In this document: in pieces, positions 31,439-39,381 of the stretch | Layout of the letters: each line of letters opens with the position of its first letter | How positions within the stretch are numbered: the stretch's first letter is position 1 | From: JALYJZ01 sp964476895 | Lineage (GTDB): Bacteria > Patescibacteriota > SICC01 | Reading direction: 5' to 3' | DNA length: 54,187 bases | Assembly (NCBI GenBank): GCA_964476895.1 | Contig: CAYZCS010000002.1 | Span: 1-54,187, forward strand | The notes under the pieces: model-generated | Database searches by the model: none | What the model was told of the DNA's origin: nothing | What the model saw: the letters and a program-made list of their open reading frames with translations, nothing else | Made by a program: the position numbers and the translations under genes

Positions 31439-31672
31439 TTACTCCAGCCAGCCGAGGTCCTTCAGGGCCTGACACTCCGTGCAAAGCTCCTTCGGAGGAC
31501 TGGTGTAGTTCTCGGGAAGCCTGTCGGACTGGTGTCCGCAGCTGATGCAGTAGAAGTGCATCGGGGAACCGGCTGGGAGTTGGCTATCGTTGATCTGCTC
31601 TGGCTTGTTCGCGCGCCGCTCGGCAAGTGCCTGTAAGGCGGCTTCGCGACCATCGGTGGTGGCAAGTGCCAT
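31439..31672 (-). CDS. Small zinc-ribbon protein
   Basis: A 77-residue protein with a four-cysteine ribbon: CISCGH (C-x2-C) and CTECQ (C-x2-C) about 20 residues apart, followed by LKDLGWLE. AAAGGAGA precedes the ATG. Similar short zinc-ribbon proteins are often ribosome- or nucleic-acid-associated; nothing more specific can be said. It lies downstream of tRNA-Lys on the same strand and might be co-transcribed with it. Confidence 0.7.
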   Translation of the reverse strand: MALATTDGREAALQALAERRANKPEQINDSQLPAGSPMHFYCISCGHQSDRLPENYTSPPKELCTECQALKDLGWLE

Positions 31673-31760
31673 GATGTATCTCCTTTGGTTGTGACGGGTC
31701 GATCGACCAGATTGTGAAAGAACTCAAAATACTACTACGATTGAGGTCTTTATCCAACGG

Positions 31761-31833
31761 TGCCCCGGGAGGGTCTCGAACCCCCGACACATGGGTTAAA
31801 AGCCCACTGCTCTGCCAACTGAGCTACCGGGGC
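31761..31833 (-). tRNA. tRNA-Lys (UUU anticodon)
   Basis: A complete 73-base cloverleaf: acceptor GCCCCGG/CCGGGGC, D arm GCTC...GAGC, anticodon stem GTGGG/CCCAT with loop CTTTTAA (anticodon TTT), T arm GGGGG-TTCGAGA-CCCTC. The discriminator is A. CCA is not encoded, so it must be added after transcription. Confidence 0.95.
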
Positions 31834-31842
31834 AGCCCACAT

Positions 31843-31848
31843 ATTGTA
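31843..31848 (-). promoter_or_regulatory. -10 box TACAAT of tRNA-Lys
   Basis: Minus-strand TACAAT, nine bases before the mature tRNA 5' end; a weak TTAGCC lies 17 bases further upstream. Confidence 0.5.
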
Positions 31849-31989
31849 CCCCGCCTGACCGTTCTGGCTAAGAAAGTTGAGCGCTCACTGCCTCGTGTCA
31901 GGAAACGCTCAGGATCCGGAAATAAGAACGTTGCTCTCCGTCGGGGAAATCCCGAGAAAGCGTTTCCGACGCGACGGCAGTGGGCGCGA

Positions 31990-32508
31990 CTACTCTTCTT
32001 CCGGATCCCGCACGAACATCATCACGATGATCGGCAGGAGCGTCCAGACGAACAGCGCTGTCTCGGTCGCGAACAGGTTCTGCGTGGCATCCAGCAGTGC
32101 GGCCCGGCGGTCGGGCGGCACGAACGAGAGCACCACGGAAACGAGCAGTCCCGCGTGGAGGATCGAGAAGATGATGATCTGCCAGGCCTTGCCCTGGATC
32201 TCGGTGGCAGCGAACGCCCGCCGTAGCGCGGAATTCGAGAGGAAGAAGAAGATCAGCAGCATCGTGGCCACGAACGCCGTGATCTGCACTACGAAGAACG
32301 GGCTGGAGCCGACGGTGACGTCCTGGGCCCCGCCAAGGAACGGTGCCGTCTGCGTAAGTGCCAACGCCATGTACGTGCTGACCAGGAGCACCATGATCCG
32401 CGAGCGCCCCAGCGTGAAGCCGTAGACGAACGTCGCGACGATGAAGAAAAGGAAAATGAACAAATCCCAACTGGGGCTGTTCACATCTAGTCCGGTAAGA
32501 AATTCCAC
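31990..32508 (-). CDS. Polytopic membrane protein of unknown function
   Basis: A 172-residue protein with about five hydrophobic segments (WDLFIFLFFIVATFVYGF, MVLLVSTYMALALTQ, FFVVQITAFVATMLLIFFFL, IIIFSILHAGLLVSVVLSFV, FVWTLLPIIVMMFV) and short charged loops. Conserved proteins of this size and topology are common in Patescibacteria without assigned function. GTG is the likely start. Confidence 0.7.
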   Translation of the reverse strand: MEFLTGLDVNSPSWDLFIFLFFIVATFVYGFTLGRSRIMVLLVSTYMALALTQTAPFLGGAQDVTVGSSPFFVVQITAFVATMLLIFFFLSNSALRRAFAATEIQGKAWQIIIFSILHAGLLVSVVLSFVPPDRRAALLDATQNLFATETALFVWTLLPIIVMMFVRDPEEE

Positions 32509-32572
32509 GGTTCGTTCGTTTTGGTTTCTGAAAAAAGCGTACTACTTCCACAGGCAGGCGACAAGCCGGAAA

Positions 32573-33721
32573 CTACAATCCGAGCTTGCCGAACAGCCCG
32601 GATTTGCCTCCGGCATCCGCACCGCTGTGCTTGCCAAGCTCCTCCACGAGCTTCTTTCCTTCCGCGGAAAGCTTCTTCGGCACGACCACGTGGACGGTCA
32701 CGACGAGGTCACCGCGCGCTGCCGAACCGAGCTTCGGCATGCCCTCGCCCCTCAACGTGAATGGGGTCTCGCTCTGGGTCCCTGCCGGAATCTTCAGCTT
32801 CGCCGTATCTCCGGTCGGAGTCGGGACGTCGAGGGTAGCCCCGAGCGCCGCCTGCGAAAAGCTCACCGGCACCGTGATTTTGAGGTTCGAACCGTCGCGT
32901 TCGAAGACCTTAGAGGGTTTCACGCGGATGATCACGTACGCATGGCCGGGCGGCGCCCCCCGTTCGCCGGCCTCGCCGGCCCCTTGCACCCGGATCGTCT
33001 GACCGTCGTCGATGCCCGGCGGTATCTTCACCTTGAGCGTCTCTTTCTTCTGTACCCGTCCTTCGCCACCGCAGGTCGGGCACGCCTTTTCCGGCCGTTT
33101 GCCCTCGCCGTGGCACTCCGGGCACGGGGTTACCTGGGCCATCGTGCCGAGGATCGTCCGCCGGGTGACCTGCACCTGGCCCTGGCCATCGCAGCGCTGG
33201 CAGGTCACGATCTTCGCGCCCTTGGCGGCGCCGTTGCCGCTGCAGGTCTCGCAAGTCGCACGCCGCGTCAGCGACACTTCCTTGTCCGCACCACGGACGG
33301 CTTCTTCGAAATCGACGGTCACGCTTACCTGCAGGTCGGAGCCGCGCGCCGGACCACGCTGCCGCGTACCACCGCCGAACCCGCCGAAGAACTGTTCGAA
33401 GATATCGCCGAACCCGCCGAAGTCGACACCTTCGGCGCCGCCCTGGAATCCGCCGAATCCCTGGCCGCCGAAGCCACCCGGGCCAGCACCGGCGCCGGCC
33501 GCACCGGCATGGCCAAACTGGTCGTACGCCGTCCGTTTCTTGTCGTCGGAGAGTACCTCGTACGCCTCCTGGACTTCACGGAACTTGCGTTCGTCCTCCT
33601 CGGTACCGCCTTTGTCGGGATGGTACTTGTGTGCCAGCTTCCGGTAGGCCTTCTTGATATCATTCGTCGAGGCCTGCCGCGAAATACCGAGAATGTCGTA
33701 ATAGTCCTTGCTAGTAGGCAT
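32573..33721 (-). CDS. dnaJ: Chaperone DnaJ (type I)
   Basis: A complete 382-residue class I DnaJ: J domain with H34-P35-D36, Gly/Phe-rich linker (~72-120), four CxxCxGxG zinc-binding repeats (CETCSGNG, CQRCDGQG, CPECHGEG, CPTCGGEG, ~155-220) and two C-terminal substrate-binding domains. It stimulates DnaK and presents unfolded clients. It is about 3 kb from hrcA-grpE-dnaK and lacks its own CIRCE. TAAACT lies nine bases before the ATG. Confidence 0.96.
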   Translation of the reverse strand: MPTSKDYYDILGISRQASTNDIKKAYRKLAHKYHPDKGGTEEDERKFREVQEAYEVLSDDKKRTAYDQFGHAGAAGAGAGPGGFGGQGFGGFQGGAEGVDFGGFGDIFEQFFGGFGGGTRQRGPARGSDLQVSVTVDFEEAVRGADKEVSLTRRATCETCSGNGAAKGAKIVTCQRCDGQGQVQVTRRTILGTMAQVTPCPECHGEGKRPEKACPTCGGEGRVQKKETLKVKIPPGIDDGQTIRVQGAGEAGERGAPPGHAYVIIRVKPSKVFERDGSNLKITVPVSFSQAALGATLDVPTPTGDTAKLKIPAGTQSETPFTLRGEGMPKLGSAARGDLVVTVHVVVPKKLSAEGKKLVEELGKHSGADAGGKSGLFGKLGL

Positions 33722-33730
33722 AGCGTGTCT

Positions 33731-33736
33731 AGTTTA
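33731..33736 (-). promoter_or_regulatory. -10 box TAAACT of dnaJ
   Basis: Minus-strand TAAACT, nine bases before the ATG, no Shine-Dalgarno. Confidence 0.45.
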
Positions 33737-33763
33737 GGGAATTATCGCCGTACCGTCAGGTGG

Positions 33764-34798
33764 TTACCGTGCGTTCGGCAACAGTTCGGGTCCCGCGATC
33801 GCGCCGAACAACACGCCCACGACGAGGGCACCGAGCACCATCAGGATGATCAGCAGGCTTTTGACGGAAGCCGAGGCGTAACTGGCGTAGGCCGCCAGGT
33901 TCGGAGGTTTGATCGAACCGACGATCATGCCGAGCGCGAATCCTGTCAGCACGGCCCAGCCGAACGCCTCACCCCTGCCCGCGATCGCCAGGACGCCGCC
34001 CAGTCCCACGCCGAGCGCCGCGCCGAGCGCGCCGACTTCGGCCCCGCGGAGCAGCGTGTAAAACAGGTTGAACCGGCCCTGCCCGCTCCGGAGCTTCTCG
34101 ACGGTATCGCCGTCGGATCCGGCCACGGCGCCGGCCAGGACGCCGAGCAGGATCAGGGACACGGTGAAGATACCCGTCCCGGCCGCGGCGTCGATCGTAC
34201 CGCCGAGCAGGCCGCCGTAGTAGGCGAGACCGAGGCTCATCAGGATCGTCCGGGCCAGCGTGTAGCTCCGGCCCAGCCAGCCGGTACCGAGGAACGTCTC
34301 GACCTTGAAATTATAGTCCGCTCCCCAAAGCAATCCCACGACCAGTCCCGGTATGGCGCCCAGGACGCCGGCGGACGGATCGATCCGGGTGGCGGTGAGG
34401 TATTCGAGCGAAAGGGCGAGCAGGCCGCCGACCAAGGCCGCGATCAGTCCCCAGGCTATCGTCCGCATGAGTGCCGCACGGATCAGCGCCTGCCGGTAGG
34501 GCCCCTGTGCCGCGGCAGCCTCTGCCTGTGACGCACCCGGGCGCGCGGCACCGGCGCCGGACACACCACCGCCTCGTACGCCGGGATCCGCGATCTGCTG
34601 GTCGTAGTCGGCGCGCTTCAACGAATCGGACAGCGTGCCATACGCTTCGTTAATCCGCTTGAACTGCTCTTCCGCCTGATCGCCCTTGTTGACGTCCGGA
34701 TGATACTCCCGGGCCAACGTCCGGTATGCGCGTTTGATTTCCTCCGCGGTCGCCGTCCGGGACACGCCGAGGACGTCATAGTAGGTCTCTTTGGACAT
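33764..34798 (-). CDS. J-domain membrane protein
   Basis: A 344-residue protein: N-terminal J domain (~1-70) with intact HPD in LAREYHPDVNK, an Ala/Gly-rich linker (~75-100), then six to eight hydrophobic helices rich in glycine (GLIAALVGGLLALSLEYL, VLGAIPGLVVGLLWG, GALGAALGVGLGGVLAI, SLLIILMVLGALVVGVLFG). It may recruit DnaK to the membrane. It is transcribed toward the dnaJ gene on the same strand. TAGGCT, overlapping the previous gene's stop, is six bases before the ATG. Confidence 0.82.
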   Translation of the reverse strand: MSKETYYDVLGVSRTATAEEIKRAYRTLAREYHPDVNKGDQAEEQFKRINEAYGTLSDSLKRADYDQQIADPGVRGGGVSGAGAARPGASQAEAAAAQGPYRQALIRAALMRTIAWGLIAALVGGLLALSLEYLTATRIDPSAGVLGAIPGLVVGLLWGADYNFKVETFLGTGWLGRSYTLARTILMSLGLAYYGGLLGGTIDAAAGTGIFTVSLILLGVLAGAVAGSDGDTVEKLRSGQGRFNLFYTLLRGAEVGALGAALGVGLGGVLAIAGRGEAFGWAVLTGFALGMIVGSIKPPNLAAYASYASASVKSLLIILMVLGALVVGVLFGAIAGPELLPNAR

Positions 34799-34804
34799 GC
34801 TTCT

Positions 34805-34810
34805 AGCCTA
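34805..34810 (-). promoter_or_regulatory. -10-like TAGGCT of the J-domain membrane protein gene
   Basis: Minus-strand TAGGCT, six bases before the ATG; it overlaps the stop codon of the oxygenase-like gene. Confidence 0.35.
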
Positions 34811-35494
34811 CTGTCCCGCGGACATCCGGTACACCAGCGCCGTCCGGAATCCGTCCCGACCGCCGCTCACCTGATGTAGCGGCCGCCCGTCGGGAACCCC
34901 GTCGAAGCCGGGCGCCCGCAATAGGACAAGGTCTCCGGGGCCGGTCTGCCAGCTTTCCAGCAACGGTGCTTGCAGTCGCGCTGCGAGCACCTGGTCATCC
35001 GGAAGTTCATGCTGCGGATCCGGATCTTCGACGATCGAGAACGTGGCCGATCCCTCCAGGGTCAGTGAGGCAACCAAGAAGCCGTAGCGCTTCTCGTCGT
35101 AGTGCGGCGTAATGCCAACATCCCCCGGCGGGTAACGATGGACCGACACATGGTCGGGCACGTACCGTTCGCTTCCCGTAATCGGCGGCTCCGCGGTCCG
35201 GTAAATGTCTGTCAGCCGCCGTCCGACCGATTCCAATAGGGGATATCCGCTAAACGGAGGGGTCACCACGTAACTGGCGATCCGTTGTTCCGCTTTCAGA
35301 TACCGCTGTTCCTGCCACTCGAATTCCGACCCGGACACTTCCGTCCGTAACGCATCGACCGTCGCCGCATCCAGAAAGCCCGGCACGAATGCTCCGCCGC
35401 GCTCCCGGACTTCTGCCAACGCATGGCGGATCTCCGTTTCCGGCGCTCGTTCCGCCGGTACGCCGGTCTCGGGATAATCATCGGGTCGTTTCAT
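34808..35494 (-). CDS. 2-oxoglutarate/Fe(II) oxygenase-like protein
   Basis: A 228-residue protein with the double-stranded beta-helix iron triad: H131-x-D133 in ITPHYDEKRYG, H207 in RPLHQVSGG, and R217 (FRTALVYR) in the place of the 2-oxoglutarate-binding arginine. GDLVLLRAPGF is a typical strand before the distal histidine. Substrate is unknown. ATG has GGAGG eight bases upstream. Its start lies inside the end of folE, so the two are translationally coupled and may act in one pathway. Confidence 0.75.
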   Translation of the reverse strand: MKRPDDYPETGVPAERAPETEIRHALAEVRERGGAFVPGFLDAATVDALRTEVSGSEFEWQEQRYLKAEQRIASYVVTPPFSGYPLLESVGRRLTDIYRTAEPPITGSERYVPDHVSVHRYPPGDVGITPHYDEKRYGFLVASLTLEGSATFSIVEDPDPQHELPDDQVLAARLQAPLLESWQTGPGDLVLLRAPGFDGVPDGRPLHQVSGGRDGFRTALVYRMSAGQ

Positions 35495-35903
35495 GTTCCT
35501 CCTTACTGGTTCCAACGGTTATGGTCCGTACTCCGGACTGTTGCACGCCGCGCATCCGCATGCAGAAATGCTCCGCCGTGACGGTGACCGATAGCTCCCG
35601 GGGCGCGAGGATACCCTCGAGTGCGTCGACCACCTGCTGGGTCAGGCGTTCCTGGGTCTGCGCGCGTCTGGCGAAAGCCGATACGACCCGGGAGAACTTG
35701 GATAGCCCGAGGACACGACCTGACGGCACGTATCGCACCGTGACGTCGCCCGTGAACGGCAGGAAGTGATGCCGACAAAGGCTGCTGAACGGAATCGGCC
35801 CGATCGTGAGCACGCCTCCGAAACCGTCCGACGGAAACGTCCGGGACAAGCCGGCCACGTCCACTCCATAGCCCGACAGGAGTTCACGATATGAGTCCGC
35901 CAC
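35478..35903 (-). CDS. folE: GTP cyclohydrolase I, 5' end apparently frameshifted
   Basis: The open frame encodes the catalytic core: zinc/active-site SLCRHHFLPF (C43, H45, H46), the GLSKFSRVV helix and HFCMRMRGVQQ with the distal cysteine. GTP cyclohydrolase I makes 7,8-dihydroneopterin triphosphate for folate/pterin synthesis. The only standard in-frame start (GTG) falls inside the conserved TPTRVADSY motif. The frame continues upstream with plausible family sequence (EELVTEVLRRSGL, HSELLSATPTRVADSY) but meets no ATG/GTG/TTG. ATG 36016 in another frame would give the usual ~180 residues after a one-base correction. Confidence 0.85.
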   Translation of the reverse strand: MADSYRELLSGYGVDVAGLSRTFPSDGFGGVLTIGPIPFSSLCRHHFLPFTGDVTVRYVPSGRVLGLSKFSRVVSAFARRAQTQERLTQQVVDALEGILAPRELSVTVTAEHFCMRMRGVQQSGVRTITVGTSKEEHETTR

Positions 35904-36041
35904 GCGGGTCGGCGTGGCGGAGAGAAGTTCGGAATGGGGCAGGCCGGAACGGCGGAGGACTTCGGTGACGAGTTCCTCGGTGGTATGCGCTACGAGGCTG
36001 GTAGATGCGTACCCATTGAAAGTACGTTCAGTCTAACACCC

Positions 36042-36671
36042 TCATGGCCGTTTGACTTCCCGTTTGAAGTCCACGCCGCCGGAATCCGCGTTCACGTAAA
36101 TCTCGAGCCGGAGATCGCTGCCGTCTCCGGTCTCATACCGGAAGTACCACTGGAGCGGGTAGGCTCCCATCTTCGAGAGCTGCTGGAGGACCGTATACCC
36201 GGCCAGGTGCGCTTCGCGGAACGACTCGCCGCCCGCTTCCTCGGCGATCCGGAGCGCCTCGTCCGGCGGTACCTTCCAGGCGGCCACGTCGATCGGATTG
36301 AAAAGCAGTTCGAACGGCTGCTTCTCGACCGTCCGGTCGGATACGTCGTCCCCCTGGAACTCGACTTCGAACGTCGAGCGGGGTTCGGCCAGCGACGAGA
36401 ATGCGTAGATGACCGGCGTGGGGGCGGCCGGGGCCAGTGTGCCGCTGAAGCGCCGGTACACCCGGGCCAGCTCCGCGTTCTCCTGCCACTGCTTGGCGCG
36501 CTCCAGGGCCTCGGTGTACCGGCCCTTGGCTTCGTCGATCGGGCTAGGGGTCTCTGAAACCGCGGGGGTCGGCGTGGGTTCCGGCTTGCTGTCGCAACCG
36601 GCGATACCCAGCACGGCGCCGGTGATTACCAGGAGCGCCGCGGTGTTTCCGAGTTTGCGCACTATTCGCAT
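36042..36671 (-). CDS. Putative lipoprotein
   Basis: A 209-residue protein with a signal peptide ending in a lipobox-like GIAGC (C26), a Thr/Pro/Ser linker, then a soluble domain (EALERAKQWQENAELARVY helix, FEVEFQGDDVSD strand, YPLQWYFRYETGDGSDLRL at the end). No enzyme motif is seen. It should be anchored to the outer face of the cytoplasmic membrane. ATG is six bases after TACGAT. Confidence 0.7.
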   Translation of the reverse strand: MRIVRKLGNTAALLVITGAVLGIAGCDSKPEPTPTPAVSETPSPIDEAKGRYTEALERAKQWQENAELARVYRRFSGTLAPAAPTPVIYAFSSLAEPRSTFEVEFQGDDVSDRTVEKQPFELLFNPIDVAAWKVPPDEALRIAEEAGGESFREAHLAGYTVLQQLSKMGAYPLQWYFRYETGDGSDLRLEIYVNADSGGVDFKREVKRP

Positions 36672-36677
36672 GCGACC

Positions 36678-36683
36678 ATCGTA
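36678..36683 (-). promoter_or_regulatory. -10 box TACGAT of the lipoprotein gene
   Basis: Minus-strand TACGAT, six bases before the ATG; leaderless spacing. Confidence 0.45.
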
Positions 36684-36687
36684 CCGT

Positions 36688-36719
36688 GCAGCCCGGCGCC
36701 TCGCGAGGTACCGGGCTGC
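36688..36719 (-). terminator. Strong hairpin downstream of dnaK
   Basis: GCAGCCCGG and CCGGGCTGC form a 9-bp stem, with CCTCG-CGAGG nested inside. It lies 16 bases after the dnaK stop and just upstream of the lipoprotein promoter. There is no U-run on the minus strand, so it may protect the 3' end as much as terminate. Confidence 0.5.
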
Positions 36720-36734
36720 TTGCTCCGTCTTCGG

Positions 36735-38741
36735 CTACTTCTTCCCGTCGTCGCCGGAAGCGTCGGACTGCTCCGAATCGTCCTTCGATTCTGCTCCACC
36801 GTCCGTCCCGCCGCTCGCCGATTCTGCGTCGCCCGCGGTGTCGTCGCCGGATGAATCAGACTGGTCGGCGGTCGTGGTGTAGTCGACGCCTTCGTCCTCG
36901 CCGCCGGACTGGTCAGGGCCGCCCTGCTCCGTACCGCCATCCTGTTGGTACATCGCCGCGCCGATCTTCTGGATCGCTTCCGAAAGCTCGTCCGTCTTCT
37001 GCTTGATCACATCGAGATCGTCAGCACCCATCGCTTCGCGGAGCGCCTTGATCTTCTCATCGACGTCCTGCTTGTCCGACTCGGTGACCTTGTCGCCCGC
37101 ATCCTTCAGCGTCTTCTCGCTGGTGTAGATCAGGTTGTCCGCGGCGTTGCGGGCCTCGATCAGGCCGGCGCGCTTCTGGTCTTCCGCCTCGTGTTCCTGC
37201 GCTTCCTTCCGCATCTTCTCGACCTCCGCGTCGGACAGGCCGCTGGACCCCTGGATCGTGATCTTCTGTTCCTTGCCGGTGCCCTTGTCCTTGGCCGAGA
37301 CGTTCAGGATGCCGTTGGCATCGATGTCGAACGTCACCTCGATCTGCGGCACGCCGCGCGGCGCCGGCGGGATGCCGTCGAGCACGAACCGGCCGAGCGA
37401 CTTGTTGTGCCCCGCCATCGGCCGTTCGCCCTGGACCACGTGCACGTCCACCGAACCCTGGTTGTCCGCCGCCGTCGAGAAGACCTGGCTCTTGCTGGTC
37501 GGAACCGTGGTGTTCCGCGGGATCAGCGGCGTGGCTACGCCGCCAAGCGTCTCCAGGCCGAGCGTGAGCGGCGTGACGTCGAGTAGGAGCAGGTCCTTCA
37601 CGTCGCCGGAGAGCACGCCGCCCTGGATCGCCGCGCCGAGCGCGACCGCTTCGTCGGGGTTCACATTCTGGTTCGGTTCCTTGTCGAAGGTCTCCTTCAC
37701 CGCGGCCTGTACCGCCGGCATCCGCGTCATGCCGCCGACGAGGATCACCTCATCGATATCCGACGTCTTGAGCCCCGCATCCTCCAGCGCCTTCTGGCAG
37801 GGCTGCTTGGTCCGGCCGATCAGGTCGCTGGTCAGCTGTTCGAGCTTGGCCCGGGTCATCGTCAGGTTCAGGTGCTTGGGGCCGGAGTCGTCCGCGCTGA
37901 TGAACGGAATGTTGATCTCCGACTCGCCGGTGGTGGAAAGCTCGATCTTCGCCTTCTCCGCCGCCTCCTTGAGCCGCTGGAGCGCCTGGCGGTCCGTGGA
38001 GAGGTCCACGCCCTGGTCTTTCTTGAACTCAGCCACCAGGTGGTCGATGATCGCCTGGTCGAAGTCGTCGCCGCCGAGGTGCGTGTCACCGTTGGTGGAC
38101 TTCACCTCGAACACGCCGTCGCCGAGTTCCAGGATCGTGATGTCGAACGTGCCGCCGCCGAGGTCGAAGACGGCGATCTTCTCATCCTTTTTCTTGTCGA
38201 GACCGTACGCCAGCGAGCTCGCGGTCGGTTCGTTGATGATCCGCTTCACGTTCACGCCGGCGATCTTGCCGGCATCCTTGGTCGCGTTCCGCTGCGAATC
38301 GTTGAAGTAGGCCGGCACGGTGATCACCACGTCGGTGATTTTCTCACCGAGGAACGTCTCCGCGTCCGCCTTTATCTTCTGGAGGATCATCGCCGAGATC
38401 TCCGGCGGCGTGTAGGACTTCTCTCCCATCCGCACCTTCACCTCGCCGTGCGGGCCCTCTTCGAGCGCGTACGGAAGCAGCTTGGCTTCCTTCTGGACGA
38501 TCGGGTCCTTGAACTTGCGGCCCATCAGCCGCTTCACCGAGAAGATCGTGTGCTCGGGATTGGTGACCTGTTGCCGTCGCGCCACCTGGCCGACCAGGCG
38601 CTCCTTGTTCTTGCCGAGCGCCACGACCGACGGGGTCAGCCGGCCACCCTCCTTGTTCGTGACGATCTTGGCCTCTCCGCCCTCCAGGACGGCCGCGGCC
38701 GAGTTGGTGGTACCGAGATCGATACCGATAATCTTACTCAT
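36735..38741 (-). CDS. dnaK: Chaperone DnaK (Hsp70)
   Basis: A full-length 668-residue Hsp70. ATPase domain: GIDLGTTNS (5-13), NEPTASSLAYG, FDLGGGTFDITILE; substrate-binding domain: LLLDVTPLTLGLETLGG and QGERPMAGHNKSLG; C-terminal lid and an acidic, Gly/Ser/Asp-rich disordered tail of ~60 residues, longer than usual. GGAGA precedes the ATG, which overlaps the grpE stop by eight bases. Last gene of the CIRCE-controlled hrcA-grpE-dnaK operon. Confidence 0.98.
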   Translation of the reverse strand: MSKIIGIDLGTTNSAAAVLEGGEAKIVTNKEGGRLTPSVVALGKNKERLVGQVARRQQVTNPEHTIFSVKRLMGRKFKDPIVQKEAKLLPYALEEGPHGEVKVRMGEKSYTPPEISAMILQKIKADAETFLGEKITDVVITVPAYFNDSQRNATKDAGKIAGVNVKRIINEPTASSLAYGLDKKKDEKIAVFDLGGGTFDITILELGDGVFEVKSTNGDTHLGGDDFDQAIIDHLVAEFKKDQGVDLSTDRQALQRLKEAAEKAKIELSTTGESEINIPFISADDSGPKHLNLTMTRAKLEQLTSDLIGRTKQPCQKALEDAGLKTSDIDEVILVGGMTRMPAVQAAVKETFDKEPNQNVNPDEAVALGAAIQGGVLSGDVKDLLLLDVTPLTLGLETLGGVATPLIPRNTTVPTSKSQVFSTAADNQGSVDVHVVQGERPMAGHNKSLGRFVLDGIPPAPRGVPQIEVTFDIDANGILNVSAKDKGTGKEQKITIQGSSGLSDAEVEKMRKEAQEHEAEDQKRAGLIEARNAADNLIYTSEKTLKDAGDKVTESDKQDVDEKIKALREAMGADDLDVIKQKTDELSEAIQKIGAAMYQQDGGTEQGGPDQSGGEDEGVDYTTTADQSDSSGDDTAGDAESASGGTDGGAESKDDSEQSDASGDDGKK

Positions 38742-39381
38742 GGGATTTCTCCTTTCCGCTTGATACTTGTACTTTCGCCGGCCGGACGACCGTGTCGCCC
38801 ATCCGGTAACCTGCTTCGAGCTCCTTCGAGACCGTGTCCTTCCCGAATTCGTCGCTGGGTTCGTGCGATAACGCCTCGTGCAGCTCGGGGTCGAACGGCT
38901 GGCCGACCGCCTCGATCCGTTCGATCCCGAGTTCCGCGAGCATGTCCGCGAATTGCTTCCGGATGCCTTCGATACCCACGTACCAGGGGTCTTCCTTGAC
39001 CGCCTCCGGCACGTGTTCCGCGGCCCGGTCGAAGTTATCGATCACCGGCAGGAGCTTGAGCGCCAGGTCGGTGCGGGCCAATGCCGCCACTTCCAGCCGC
39101 TCCTCCTCGGTCCGCCGCCGGAAGTTGCTGAAGTCGGCCTGGAGCCGGGCCATCTGCGCCCTGAGCGCGTCCGCCTCACCGGGACGGTCGGCGGTGGAAC
39201 CGGCTGCCGGAGTATCGGCTTCGCCGGCTTGGCGCGCCTTTGGTTCGTCGGAGCCCTTCGGGGGCTTCCGCTCCAGCCGCTCCTTCTTCCGGATCGTCAC
39301 TTTCGGATTCCCGCCCTGATCCCGTCCGGCATCCGGTTGCCGGTCCTTCGGTGCGTCCCGCTTCGGTTTATCCGTAGACAC
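38734..39381 (-). CDS. grpE: Nucleotide exchange factor GrpE
   Basis: A 215-residue protein: a charged, disordered N-terminus (~1-65) rich in Lys/Asp/Pro, a long coiled coil (LRAQMARLQADFSNFRRRTE), and the C-terminal beta domain (VGQPFDPELHEALSHEPS, GYRMGDTVVRPAKVQVS). It releases ADP from DnaK. GTG start has AGGAGAT upstream and overlaps hrcA by 14 bases. Confidence 0.95.
   Translation of the reverse strand: MSTDKPKRDAPKDRQPDAGRDQGGNPKVTIRKKERLERKPPKGSDEPKARQAGEADTPAAGSTADRPGEADALRAQMARLQADFSNFRRRTEEERLEVAALARTDLALKLLPVIDNFDRAAEHVPEAVKEDPWYVGIEGIRKQFADMLAELGIERIEAVGQPFDPELHEALSHEPSDEFGKDTVSKELEAGYRMGDTVVRPAKVQVSSGKEKSHE

Noticed and set aside
31761..31848. tRNA-Lys as an integration site for the accessory island
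   Set aside because: The island ends about 6 kb away and no partial tRNA copy or repeat of the tRNA 3' end is seen near it.
32441..34531. 696-codon open frame antisense to dnaJ and the J-domain gene
   Set aside because: It spans two convincing minus-strand genes and has no start signal or recognisable domain.
35478..35903. folE as a full pseudogene
   Set aside because: All catalytic-core motifs are intact and the downstream gene is coupled to it. Only the 5' end is in doubt, so it is kept as a CDS with a note.
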